Assembly (NCBI GenBank): GCA_034002865.1
Contig: JAVEZR010000002.1
Coordinates: forward strand, 1-64,000
Source of the DNA: UBA5209 sp034002865
GTDB lineage: Bacteria > Patescibacteriota > Dojkabacteria > SC72
Reading direction: 5' to 3'
Length of the DNA stretch: 64,000 nucleotides
Numbering within the stretch: the stretch's first letter is position 1; each line of letters starts with the position of its first letter. Shown here one piece after another: positions 1-7,466 of the stretch. The notes beneath the pieces were generated by a model, which had not been told where the DNA came from, made no database searches, and saw only the letters and a program-made list of their open reading frames with translations. The translations under genes and the position numbers were made by a program.

Positions 1-626
1 GTGGTAGTGGTACATTTACATCTTGGAACATAAATATAACTGGTGAACCTGGGGTTGCTGCAAGCGGAGAATTATACCCGCTTACTATGCGTACAGTGTC
101 TGTGGCAGGCCCTTTCACATACGCTAAATTCATGAGTGGCACACAAGTACCTATATACCCATCTAACCCAGCAGTTAGCTCATATAGACAACTTATAGGA
201 CATACACCTATGAATGCTGAGCCAACTGCTATAGACAAGTTTTTGCAGGGTATATCTAGACCCTACCCCACGCCAATAGCAGGAGTTTTGATTGGTATTA
301 AAATTCCTAAAGATATTCAGGGAACAGCTAGGTTTACTATTACAACATCTATAAGCAATTCAGGACACAAAGAAGCAGGTGCTGGTACAGCTTATTATCA
401 GTGGGTACGCCTTAGAGCTGGTGTGTATACTAACGTTGGTACTGAGAAAACAAAATCAACTATAGCAGAACAAGCTTTTGCAGCCGAAGATTTCGAGGTA
501 CAACCGAATGACATATTCTTTCTCAAGGGAAGATGCGTACTGACATCAGGTGAACAATGGTTGATAAATGCCTCCTCATATGTTAGGATAAGTATAGACA
601 ACGGCATATTGGATATAACGAAATAA
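1..626 (+). CDS. Collagen-like tail fibre protein, 3' part cut by the window edge
   Basis: This is the C-terminal half of the fibre gene that is complete at 42017-43234; the first whole codon begins at base 3. An ATG at 87 only looks like a start because the window cuts the gene. The visible part holds the globular C-terminal domain that follows the collagen-like shaft, rich in Ser, Thr and Tyr, and probably the receptor-contacting tip. The stop TAA at 624-626 overlaps the ATG of the next gene (TAATG), so the two are translationally coupled. Confidence 0.85.
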   Translation, partial: GSGTFTSWNINITGEPGVAASGELYPLTMRTVSVAGPFTYAKFMSGTQVPIYPSNPAVSSYRQLIGHTPMNAEPTAIDKFLQGISRPYPTPIAGVLIGIKIPKDIQGTARFTITTSISNSGHKEAGAGTAYYQWVRLRAGVYTNVGTEKTKSTIAEQAFAAEDFEVQPNDIFFLKGRCVLTSGEQWLINASSYVRISIDNGILDITK

Positions 627-913
627 TGGATATACCGTACATACAAGAAACAGATGGAGGATTCAAAATTATGGACATGGCCCCTCAATTAAAAGAAAGA
701 ATACGTGTAAGATACGCCGATAATATAGGGGTTATAACCCCATATCTCGAAAGGGTTAAACTGTATAGTGAAGAAGATTTTCAAGATTATACAGCTAGGC
801 TTGACGCTATCGACCCTATTGAAGACAGACAGTGGATTATGAAAGTACAAAACGTTTGTAACGAAATATATGGTAAATACTCTCATGATGAAGTCATCTG
901 CAATATGCAATAG
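626..913 (+). CDS. Unknown protein following the tail fibre
   Basis: A 95-residue soluble, acidic protein without signal peptide or membrane segment. It starts in a TAATG overlap with the fibre gene and its 3' end overlaps the QueC-like gene. The position directly behind a fibre gene is where phages often carry a fibre-assembly chaperone or cap, but no family motif was recognised, so that role is only a suggestion from context. The C-terminal half is predicted helical by eye, with many Glu, Asp, Lys and Arg. Confidence 0.7.
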   Translation: MDIPYIQETDGGFKIMDMAPQLKERIRVRYADNIGVITPYLERVKLYSEEDFQDYTARLDAIDPIEDRQWIMKVQNVCNEIYGKYSHDEVICNMQ

Positions 914-1478
914 TGGGGGCATGGACTCCATTTATGTAATGGAAAAATTGATAAGCGAAGGGCACACTGTTGTTTCTATACATGTGAATGTTGCTTCTGA
1001 GCTTTCAGATATACATGCAGATAAAGCTAAGCTATTCGCTGACTACTATGGTATAGACCACAAGGAAATAAAAATCGATTTTGGTATTGATGTCCACAAT
1101 TACAAACGAGATATAGGAGTGGACGATGTATATGCTGGAATATGTGCTTATCAAGGAGTAGTGTCTACTGTATCAGCAGCTTCTTTAGCTCGTATGCTAG
1201 GCTGCTCAGCACTATATACTGGGCAATATCCTGCTGACTTCATAGACTATAAATTATACTTGAAGATGATGGCTGGAGTTTTAGGTAGCGAGTATAGGTC
1301 CCACTCAAACCCTGTTCCTCATCCAACGATAAATATAGGTATAGAATCAGATGAGATATTAGAGGTTAATGAGTGGGCTAGGAACCATCCTATGAAAGAC
1401 CACTTTATATATTGTAAACAATCATACCCACCATGCGGTGAGTGCTATAAATGTGAAACTAGAACTTTTTTGAGGTGA
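888..1478 (+). CDS. QueC-like PP-loop ATPase (7-cyano-7-deazaguanine synthase family)
   Basis: The 196-residue protein has an N-terminal PP-loop, NSGGMDS (residues 8-14), which binds ATP in the adenylating PP-loop enzymes. Its C-terminal cysteine set C176-x6-C183-x2-C186-x2-C189 in CGECYKC resembles the zinc site of QueC. QueC converts 7-carboxy-7-deazaguanine to preQ0 using ATP and ammonia. The protein is slightly shorter than cellular QueC (about 220 residues) and the first cysteine spacing is six rather than eight. ATGs at 870, 885 and 888 are possible; 888 puts the PP-loop at the usual distance from the N terminus, and none has a strong ribosome site. It overlaps the upstream gene by 26 bases and is followed after 3 bases by a membrane protein gene. 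No QueD, QueE, QueF or DpdA partner is seen, so the substrate is uncertain. Confidence 0.8.
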   Translation: MKSSAICNSGGMDSIYVMEKLISEGHTVVSIHVNVASELSDIHADKAKLFADYYGIDHKEIKIDFGIDVHNYKRDIGVDDVYAGICAYQGVVSTVSAASLARMLGCSALYTGQYPADFIDYKLYLKMMAGVLGSEYRSHSNPVPHPTINIGIESDEILEVNEWARNHPMKDHFIYCKQSYPPCGECYKCETRTFLR

Positions 1479-1481
1479 AAT

Positions 1482-2063
1482 ATGAGCACAAAAATACTCA
1501 ACCCTTTTTTACAGCGTATAGATATTAACGTTGTTATGAAAGAATTTATCATTGCAATAAGCTTTGGCGTTATATACTTCGCCTTGCTTGTAACCAATCC
1601 GTTTAGCACCTTATCAGGTATTGCTACATTGTCAACTTTCGCATCTATACGCTGGGCTAACTTTATGCGTGGTATGCTCGTATCGTTTCCCAGTGGGGCA
1701 ATAGGCTTAGCCTGCGCATCGTATGCATTTAACGTATACAGCGGGCGGTTGGCTCTTGGGGCTTACTCAATTATGACTTGGGCAAACTTGGCAGTTACGC
1801 TTGGACTTATTTATCTTGGGCGTAAATGGGGAAGAAGCACGGCTAAGGACTTAATCATCCTTACACTCACGGCTGTATACATGGCTTGTGCTACTAGTCT
1901 TAACCATATCGCAGTTATATTGTCTACAAGTAACCAGACCATCGACACAGTTATATTGTACGGTGTCATCTGGAAAATACTGCATCACGTAGTTCTTTTC
2001 TGGGTAGGGTATCCCATAGGTCGTTATTTCGAAACGGCTATAAAAAATATGAGAGGTAAGTAA
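1482..2063 (+). CDS. Polytopic inner-membrane protein, possible precursor transporter (S-component-like)
   Basis: A 193-residue protein with five or six hydrophobic segments (about residues 20-40, 45-58, 62-85, 90-113, 122-146, 152-180) and short loops, with no cleavable signal. Size and topology fit the substrate-binding S components of ECF transporters, a class that includes queuosine-precursor transporters, but no diagnostic motif was recognised. It lies 3 bases behind the QueC-like gene and overlaps the next gene in TAATG, so the three genes form one coupled unit. Its DNA is visibly richer in G and C than the lysis genes downstream, consistent with separate acquisition. A superinfection-exclusion membrane protein is a reasonable alternative. 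Confidence 0.6.
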   Translation: MSTKILNPFLQRIDINVVMKEFIIAISFGVIYFALLVTNPFSTLSGIATLSTFASIRWANFMRGMLVSFPSGAIGLACASYAFNVYSGRLALGAYSIMTWANLAVTLGLIYLGRKWGRSTAKDLIILTLTAVYMACATSLNHIAVILSTSNQTIDTVILYGVIWKILHHVVLFWVGYPIGRYFETAIKNMRGK

Positions 2064-2425
2064 TGAAGAAAACGTTTATGGCAGTATTTATACTGCTTAT
2101 GGCTGTCAATGCCTTTGCTCTTGACCTTGGTAAATTCAGTCTCAGTAACACAGTAAGAGCATTTGGGTCTGATGATGAAAAACGCCCTACAAGACTCGAG
2201 TACACGGCTAAGGCATCTGTAAAAGATTTTCCCGTGTGGATTCAGTACACCCACAGGACGGATGTTGGTGATGACGGACAGGAAAACACTGGGTACAATC
2301 AATACACAGTCGGATATGATGTCATAAAGTCAAAAGTCGGTACGGCGTCGATTGTTGTGCAGGAGCAGAACTATACTGACAATAAAGATACTGTGCGCAG
2401 AGCAGGCATAGAACTTAAATTCTAA
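2063..2425 (+). CDS. Small exported, outer-membrane-like beta protein
   Basis: The 120-residue protein starts with a signal peptide (positive MKK, hydrophobic core, AFA cleavage site near residue 19). The mature part of about 101 residues alternates polar and hydrophobic residues in six or so predicted strands and ends in IELKF. A terminal Phe after an alternating strand is the usual C-terminal signature of outer-membrane beta proteins recognised by BAM. It is shorter than classical eight-stranded barrels (about 150 residues), so an oligomeric barrel or a periplasmic beta protein is equally possible. It is the last gene of the cassette, directly before a strong terminator. An exported phage protein of this sort could alter the infected cell surface or help uptake of a solute. 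Confidence 0.6.
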   Translation: MKKTFMAVFILLMAVNAFALDLGKFSLSNTVRAFGSDDEKRPTRLEYTAKASVKDFPVWIQYTHRTDVGDDGQENTGYNQYTVGYDVIKSKVGTASIVVQEQNYTDNKDTVRRAGIELKF

Positions 2426-2429
2426 GTTA

Positions 2430-2468
2430 GGCCCCAGCTAAAGTAGGCTGGGGCCCTAGTTAGGTTTT
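2430..2468 (+). terminator. Rho-independent terminator closing the accessory cassette
   Basis: A perfect 9-bp GC-rich stem (GGCCCCAGC at 2430-2438 with GCTGGGGCC at 2447-2455), an 8-base loop, then TTAGGTTTT. It begins four bases after the stop codon of the exported protein and separates the cassette from the lysis genes. Confidence 0.75.
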
Positions 2469-2488
2469 AAGTAGGGGGGTGGTGACTT

Positions 2489-2731
2489 ATGGAATTCATA
2501 AAAATACTACAGATAATACAGATATTACTGTCCTGTGTATTAATACCTATATGCTCAATACTGTTTAAATTATATAGAGAAATACTCGAATTTAAGCTTG
2601 AAGTTGCCCATAATTATGTAAAAAAAGATGATTGTGGTATATGCAAACAAGAAAATAAAAATACACACAAAACTATCTTTGATAGAGTGGAGAGTTTAAA
2701 AAATGGTACTTTTAAGCATAGCAGAAGCTAA
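2489..2731 (+). CDS. Small membrane-anchored protein of the lysis region
   Basis: 80 residues with one N-terminal transmembrane segment (about residues 8-28) followed by a charged helical tail containing KKDDC and a second Cys. A hydrophobic anchor followed by a short KDD-containing helix is a common layout for small proteins beside phage holins and endolysins (XhlA-like or holin-accessory). A G-rich ribosome site (GGGGGGTGG) lies ahead of the ATG. The 3' end overlaps the endolysin by 29 bases. The exact role, perhaps accessory to holin, is inferred from position. Confidence 0.65.
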   Translation: MEFIKILQIIQILLSCVLIPICSILFKLYREILEFKLEVAHNYVKKDDCGICKQENKNTHKTIFDRVESLKNGTFKHSRS

Positions 2732-3110
2732 AAAATGGTTTGAAGACAACTCTTCAAGAATAAAAGACTTTGAACTTGATGAGTTTACTTGTAAATGCGG
2801 ATGTGGTACTCTTAAGCTCAATACTGAAGTTATAGAGGGCGCGCAAGACCTCAGAAATGAAATAGGGCCTGTATATATAAACAGTGGATATAGATGTCCT
2901 AAGCATAATAAAGCTGTAGGTGGTAAAGAAGACAGCCAACATTTAGATGGTAATGCTATAGATATAGTGGCCGCAGACTCTAGCATGAGATATAAAGTTC
3001 TTATGTCTAATGCTATAAGAAAACACTTTAAAGGCATAGGTATAAACTTTAATAAAGGCTTTATACATATGGATAAAAGAAATATTACTGGATTAGTATT
3101 TCCATATTGA
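2703..3110 (+). CDS. M15-family peptidase endolysin
   Basis: A 135-residue enzyme of the D-Ala-D-Ala carboxypeptidase fold (Peptidase_M15 group) that cuts peptide crosslinks in peptidoglycan. Visible zinc-site motifs are SGYRCPKHN, then SQHLDGNAIDI giving the His and Asp ligands, and IHMD near the C terminus giving the second His. There is no signal peptide, so release must depend on a holin, and a holin candidate follows directly. The ATG at 2703 lies inside the upstream gene with GGAG about ten bases ahead. Length matches single-domain phage M15 endolysins without a cell-wall binding domain. Confidence 0.9.
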   Translation: MVLLSIAEAKKWFEDNSSRIKDFELDEFTCKCGCGTLKLNTEVIEGAQDLRNEIGPVYINSGYRCPKHNKAVGGKEDSQHLDGNAIDIVAADSSMRYKVLMSNAIRKHFKGIGINFNKGFIHMDKRNITGLVFPY

Positions 3111-3117
3111 GGTTAAA

Positions 3118-3441
3118 ATGACTGATATAGTATTATACTTATGGGATAAATATATGCCTATCATAGTTATAATTTTTGCCAGTAATGTATTTACTGAAAT
3201 AACTAAGATAGGAATAAAGAGTTTACTTGAGAAATCTAAAAAAAGATTACTTTGTATAGTAATCTTATCAGCAGCTTGGTCTAGCTGGTTTTATGCTGGC
3301 TATGCTTTTTTTGAAGAATTTAATTATATAGAGGCAGTTCTGGTAGCTAGTTTAACTCCTGTAGCTTATATGATTAAACCTTATCAAAGAGCTATAATTT
3401 ATACTTCTAATTGGCTAGCTAATAAAGGAGCTAAGATATGA
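3118..3441 (+). CDS. Probable holin
   Basis: 107 residues with two or three hydrophobic segments (about 8-28, 43-63 and 70-88) and a basic tail. It sits between the endolysin and the spanin, where holins usually lie. GAGG is placed four bases before the ATG, and the stop overlaps the spanin start (ATGA). Holins vary greatly in sequence and none of their families was recognised, so the call rests on size, topology and neighbours. Confidence 0.6.
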   Translation: MTDIVLYLWDKYMPIIVIIFASNVFTEITKIGIKSLLEKSKKRLLCIVILSAAWSSWFYAGYAFFEEFNYIEAVLVASLTPVAYMIKPYQRAIIYTSNWLANKGAKI

Positions 3442-3959
3442 TAAGCTCTACTTTTAATAAGATTTGGCAGTGGCTGGCATTAGTCTTTATGGCTATTATA
3501 ACAGTGCTTATTACGCTCCTTAAGATAAAAGATAAAAAAATAAGCACTATGGAAGTGCAAAAAGAACAGAAGGAAAATACAGAACTTATTGAAGTTTTGG
3601 AGGCTAATAAAAAGACTAATAAAGACCAAAAAGCCATTAATGATATAGTATCTGAACCAGCTAAAGAAAAATCTACTAAGCCGGTAAAAGGAAAACCTAT
3701 TATATTTGGCTTATTAATATTAATAAGTATATCTTGTTATCCTAAAGAGTACGTAGTAATAAAACCTACTAAAGTTATACTTCAGCCCATATATGTACCA
3801 AAAACTAATATACCAATTATTTATCCTTGTGAGCAATCTGGAGAAATATATTGTGCACCTTTCTCTGATTTAGAAATAATATGGTATTACATAGCGACAA
3901 TAGAAGAAGCAAACAAGAAACTTAATTCTCAAATAGAATTTTATAACTCTTTGGAGTAG
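3438..3959 (+). CDS. Spanin-like protein with both inner-membrane and lipobox-like segments
   Basis: A 173-residue protein. Residues 10-28 form an N-terminal membrane anchor, 29-80 a charged, coiled-coil-like stretch rich in Lys and Glu, as in Rz-type i-spanins. Residues 87-99 are a second hydrophobic stretch ending in LISISC, where Cys100 fits a lipobox, followed by a Pro- and Val-rich section like an Rz1 o-spanin. In known two-component systems these two halves are separate proteins and in unimolecular spanins the order is lipobox first. Here both lie in one frame in the reverse order and no good internal start precedes the lipobox. The role would be fusion of inner and outer membranes in the last step of lysis, which implies a diderm host. 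Confidence 0.6.
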   Translation: MISSTFNKIWQWLALVFMAIITVLITLLKIKDKKISTMEVQKEQKENTELIEVLEANKKTNKDQKAINDIVSEPAKEKSTKPVKGKPIIFGLLILISISCYPKEYVVIKPTKVILQPIYVPKTNIPIIYPCEQSGEIYCAPFSDLEIIWYYIATIEEANKKLNSQIEFYNSLE

Positions 3960-3962
3960 TAT

Positions 3963-5873
3963 ATGCAGCTTAATATGTTTAACGGTGGTATAAATAAAAG
4001 AGTGCACCCTTTTATGCTAGGGCTCACTGAAGGGGCTATATTTAAAAATATAGATAATAGTAGTGGCCCATTTATACCAGAGAAAACTGATTTACTTTTT
4101 AATGACAATGCTTATAGTTTACAGAAATTCATATATTACTATAAAGATAACTGGTATGGCTTTCCGGCAAACACACCCGCATATTTAGATGTCTATTATA
4201 TAGAATGGGTTGCCAATTTATATAGATATGTTAACTCGGATGTAGACTATATAGCTAACTTAAATCCTAATATTTCAGTAGATATTGTCTCTTATACCGG
4301 CAGTAATTATTGGACTCTTGTTTCTTTAACTTACTGTATTGAGCTATTTGATATACATACTGGTAGAACTTACAAAAGAATATATAAAACCATTAATGTA
4401 ACTTATCCTTCTTGGGTGCAGATATCAGCTAGTAATGTAACACCAGATAGTAATGTGGGGATAAGAATATGGAGAAAAGTTGATACCCCTGATTATACTC
4501 CCTCCACAGCAAAGTATTTTAGATTAATACATACTACCAACTATAATATATTTAGTTTCGTGGATAAATCCGATATATCAGGTTATAATTATTTACTTGA
4601 ATTACCTAGTGTTATGACTAGATTAGAAAATGATATATTTATTCCTATATCATCAAGTGACCCTAAATGTGCCCCTACTTTAAAAAGCACTAGTGTAGCT
4701 GAAGGTGAGGGCTTAACTGGAACCTTTACCTATTGCTATACTTTCTATAATAAAGTAACATCTATAGAGTCTGCGCCTAGTCCATACTCAGAAGAGATAA
4801 CAGTTGAACATTCTATAATAAATATTACTATTCCTATAGCTCCACCACCAGGTGATGAGTATATGCTATACATTTACCGATTAGGTGGTGATAGTGAATA
4901 TATGATAAGAGTTCAGGAAATAGAAACTAGTTCTCCAATAGTTGACTCAGATGATAGTAATATTAGTTATTCTGGGCAGGCCCTGACAACTTATAATTAC
5001 CCGGTTCCTAGAGAAGCTAAGTATTTCACTGAATATGCTACAATGCTTTTTGCTGCATTAGGTAATACTCTTAGGTATAGTGAAATAGGGTTAATAGAAG
5101 CTTGGAACCCATTTTATAGTATTACATTTGAAAATGATATTACAGGTATAGGGGCCACTGCTAATGGATTGTTAGTGTTCCTTAGAAATAAAACTTATAT
5201 CATAACTGGTAATTCACCTGATACGCTCAGCAAATTTCTCCTTGACGACCAGCAAGGGTGTATAGCCCACAAAACTATAAAATTCGTTAGTGGTAGTCTT
5301 TTATGGCAGTCACTTGATGGTATATGCACTTCTATGGGAGACGCTATTCAATTAGTAAGTGCTGACAAGTTTAAGGTTTTTAATTATGAGCCTATTAAAG
5401 CTGTAGTTAAAGATAATGAATACTTTTTATTTCACACTACTGGAATTTTAGCACTTGATTTTAGGTATAATGCTATAGTTTTTAAAGAGTATACTTTGCC
5501 TTCTGATATTGTTGATGTTATGTATATTACAGATATAGATGAAGTTGTCTACAGTTCTGAAGATAAATTATTTAAGCTTTTTAAAGGAACCAGCAATAGA
5601 ATTGCTGAATTTTTAACCGGAAAGCTATCTGAGGGGTCTATTTCTAATAGAAAAACTTATTCTGATATCTACACATTTAGTGCTGGAGATGTCACATTGG
5701 ATATAAAATTTGACGGGCAACTAGCACTATCAGTAGCATTAGATGATGGTTTTACTGAAATAAAAGTTCCAACAAATTATCAGTTTTCATATTATATAGA
5801 GCTGCATATAAAAGGTACTGGTGAGTTATATGAAATTGAATATAAAGTAGAAGGAAGACAAAATGGCAGATAA
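3963..5873 (+). CDS. Tail nozzle / packaged DNA stabilisation protein
   Basis: 636 residues, nearly all beta, with repeated Tyr, Gly and Asp-rich strands typical of the propeller-like nozzle proteins of podoviruses (T7 gp12 or P22 gp10 type). The segment LRYSEIGLIEAWNPFYSI followed by a nucleotide-free TYIITG strand is characteristic of that family. It would close the portal channel after packaging and form the tail end. Start: GGAG six bases upstream. It is followed, with an 11-base overlap, by a small unknown gene and then a GNAT-like gene, the T7-like order 12-13-14-15. Confidence 0.7.
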   Translation: MQLNMFNGGINKRVHPFMLGLTEGAIFKNIDNSSGPFIPEKTDLLFNDNAYSLQKFIYYYKDNWYGFPANTPAYLDVYYIEWVANLYRYVNSDVDYIANLNPNISVDIVSYTGSNYWTLVSLTYCIELFDIHTGRTYKRIYKTINVTYPSWVQISASNVTPDSNVGIRIWRKVDTPDYTPSTAKYFRLIHTTNYNIFSFVDKSDISGYNYLLELPSVMTRLENDIFIPISSSDPKCAPTLKSTSVAEGEGLTGTFTYCYTFYNKVTSIESAPSPYSEEITVEHSIINITIPIAPPPGDEYMLYIYRLGGDSEYMIRVQEIETSSPIVDSDDSNISYSGQALTTYNYPVPREAKYFTEYATMLFAALGNTLRYSEIGLIEAWNPFYSITFENDITGIGATANGLLVFLRNKTYIITGNSPDTLSKFLLDDQQGCIAHKTIKFVSGSLLWQSLDGICTSMGDAIQLVSADKFKVFNYEPIKAVVKDNEYFLFHTTGILALDFRYNAIVFKEYTLPSDIVDVMYITDIDEVVYSSEDKLFKLFKGTSNRIAEFLTGKLSEGSISNRKTYSDIYTFSAGDVTLDIKFDGQLALSVALDDGFTEIKVPTNYQFSYYIELHIKGTGELYEIEYKVEGRQNGR

Positions 5874-6108
5874 TTTACATATACCTAATACATTCAGTAG
5901 TTTTAGTGTAATAAGAAGATTACTCCAGAATATAGTAACTTCTATAAGGAAAAAAGCTGACATTAGTGAAATGCAAAATTTAATCGATAAAAAGATTAAT
6001 AAAGTAGCTATTGTGCCTATTACAATTACTTTGTCTAATCCAGTAACTACTGAAGAAGTGCAAGAGATACTAGACAAAGTAAATGAAATTATAAGTAAAC
6101 TTTCTTGA
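5863..6108 (+). CDS. Small unknown virion-region protein
   Basis: 81 residues, mostly helical, with a basic centre and a C-terminal stretch (TTEEVQEILDKVNEIISKL) that looks like a short coiled coil. AAGGAAG precedes the ATG at a good distance and the start overlaps the nozzle gene by 11 bases. No family recognised. It probably belongs to the tail or internal virion group because it lies between the nozzle and the GNAT-like gene. Confidence 0.65.
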   Translation: MADNLHIPNTFSSFSVIRRLLQNIVTSIRKKADISEMQNLIDKKINKVAIVPITITLSNPVTTEEVQEILDKVNEIISKLS

Positions 6109-6115
6109 GGGTAAA

Positions 6116-6529
6116 ATGAAAATTCAATACATTAATGATTTACATTTTATGCCATTTATAGTATTATTTAATAAGATGTATAGTGCTATAAATAAAGCTA
6201 GTGTTTCTATTTCTGCTAGCACAGTGCAAGTAGCTAGTGAAATGCAAAAACCTTTCTTTAGAGCACTGGGTTTGTTTACTGACACAGATGAACTAGTGGG
6301 CTTTATAACCACCTATGAGCTCACAGTAGATAAAATATTCTGCTCTGGTATATATGTTGAGCCAGAGTTTAGGAAGAGCTCATTAAAGCTGGTGCGCTAT
6401 ATGGAAAATGAAATTCGTAGGCTAGGTTATAAAACTTGGCATTCTGAAGCAAGAACGGAAGAGGGCAAAATTTTTACCTTGAAATTAGGGGCTACTGTAG
6501 ATTATATAGCCTATAAAAAGGAGTTATAA
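6116..6529 (+). CDS. GNAT-fold protein, T7 gp13-like position
   Basis: 137 residues. The central and C-terminal parts (SGIYVEPEFRKSSLKLVRYM, then a Gly-Tyr strand and a LKLGAT helix) follow the GNAT acetyltransferase pattern in which the VxPxxR segment forms the acetyl-CoA pyrophosphate loop; here the loop is Arg-Lys-Ser-Ser and lacks the usual Gly residues, so catalysis is doubtful. In T7, gp13 next to the nozzle gene has a related fold and is needed for internal virion proteins. The ribosome site is GAGGG. Confidence 0.55.
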   Translation: MKIQYINDLHFMPFIVLFNKMYSAINKASVSISASTVQVASEMQKPFFRALGLFTDTDELVGFITTYELTVDKIFCSGIYVEPEFRKSSLKLVRYMENEIRRLGYKTWHSEARTEEGKIFTLKLGATVDYIAYKKEL

Positions 6530-6530
6530 T

Positions 6531-7466
6531 ATGGGTGGCGGTGGTGGACTAATTGGAAAAGTCACTGATACTGTAGGACTTACTGACTACGCTGGTGCAG
6601 AAAAAGCCCAGAAAAACGCAGTTAATGCTACTAATCAAGCTTCAGAGATTTCTATGCAGATAGCTAAGGATAACATAGCTTTTCAGAAAGAACAGCTTGA
6701 TTTTACTAAAGAGCAGTATGCTGACTGGGAGAAAGCATTCGGCAGCATTCAGGAAAATCTTGGAGAATATTATAATAATCTTAGTGGTACAAAATATACA
6801 AATAGAGCTTTAGCTGCAGAAGCACAAGAGTACTCTAGAGCTAATACCGAACTTAACTCAATGCTGGCACAAAGAGGTATGTCTGGCAGCGGTATGGAAG
6901 CCGCAGCAAAAACTGCTCTTTTGTCTTCATCAGTTCAAAATAGAGCTATCATAAGAGCTACTGCTGATGACACTGTAGCCCAGCAAAAAATGAATTTCCT
7001 TGGTTTAGGGCTTGGGCAAGGCTCAGCAATGCTTGGAACTATGGCTGGGCAAACTGGCAACATAGGTAATGCTTATAACGCCAATATGGCTTCTCAGACA
7101 CAGCTATACTCAAATTTAGCTAGTATACAAGGGTCATATGCTAACACTGCATTATCTGGGTCACTGCAGAATCTGGGTGGAATGATTTCTAGTGGTATAA
7201 ATGCAACTGGTAGTTATCTAGGTGGCAAAGCTATAGCTGCTTCAGATACTAGACTTAAAAGTAATATAACTTTTATAGATGAAGTAAATGGAATAAATGT
7301 ATACTCTTGGGAGTGGAATGCTTTAGCTAAACAACTAGGTTTAGTTGGTAAAGCAACAGGTGTACTTGCTCAAGAGATAGCAGATATATATCCCGAAGCT
7401 ATAGGAGAAATCAGTGGCTACCTAGCTGTTGATTATGCTAAACTTAATGAACTGGTAGGTGTATAA
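6531..7466 (+). CDS. Ejection-type internal virion protein with C-terminal S74 self-cleaving chaperone domain
   Basis: 311 residues. Residues 1-235 are a Gly-rich N terminus followed by long helices with Gln, Ala and Ser, including a segment around QENLGEYYNNL that is common in internal virion (DNA ejection) proteins. Residues 236-311 match the intramolecular chaperone, Peptidase_S74 domain: SDTRLKSNI with Ser238 and Lys243 as the expected catalytic pair, a GVLAQEIADIYPEAI segment and YLAVDYAKL at the end. S74 domains normally trimerise tail spikes and fibres and are then released. Here the domain is attached to an ejection-type protein. AAGGAG lies seven bases before the ATG, and the stop overlaps the next start. 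Confidence 0.7.
   Translation: MGGGGGLIGKVTDTVGLTDYAGAEKAQKNAVNATNQASEISMQIAKDNIAFQKEQLDFTKEQYADWEKAFGSIQENLGEYYNNLSGTKYTNRALAAEAQEYSRANTELNSMLAQRGMSGSGMEAAAKTALLSSSVQNRAIIRATADDTVAQQKMNFLGLGLGQGSAMLGTMAGQTGNIGNAYNANMASQTQLYSNLASIQGSYANTALSGSLQNLGGMISSGINATGSYLGGKAIAASDTRLKSNITFIDEVNGINVYSWEWNALAKQLGLVGKATGVLAQEIADIYPEAIGEISGYLAVDYAKLNELVGV

Noticed and set aside
87..626. A separate 179-residue gene starting at 87
   Set aside because: The full copy at 42017-43234 shows that this is the end of the collagen-like fibre.
888..1478. A complete deazaguanine DNA modification pathway
   Set aside because: No DpdA, QueD, QueE or FolE homologue was seen; only the QueC-like gene is present.
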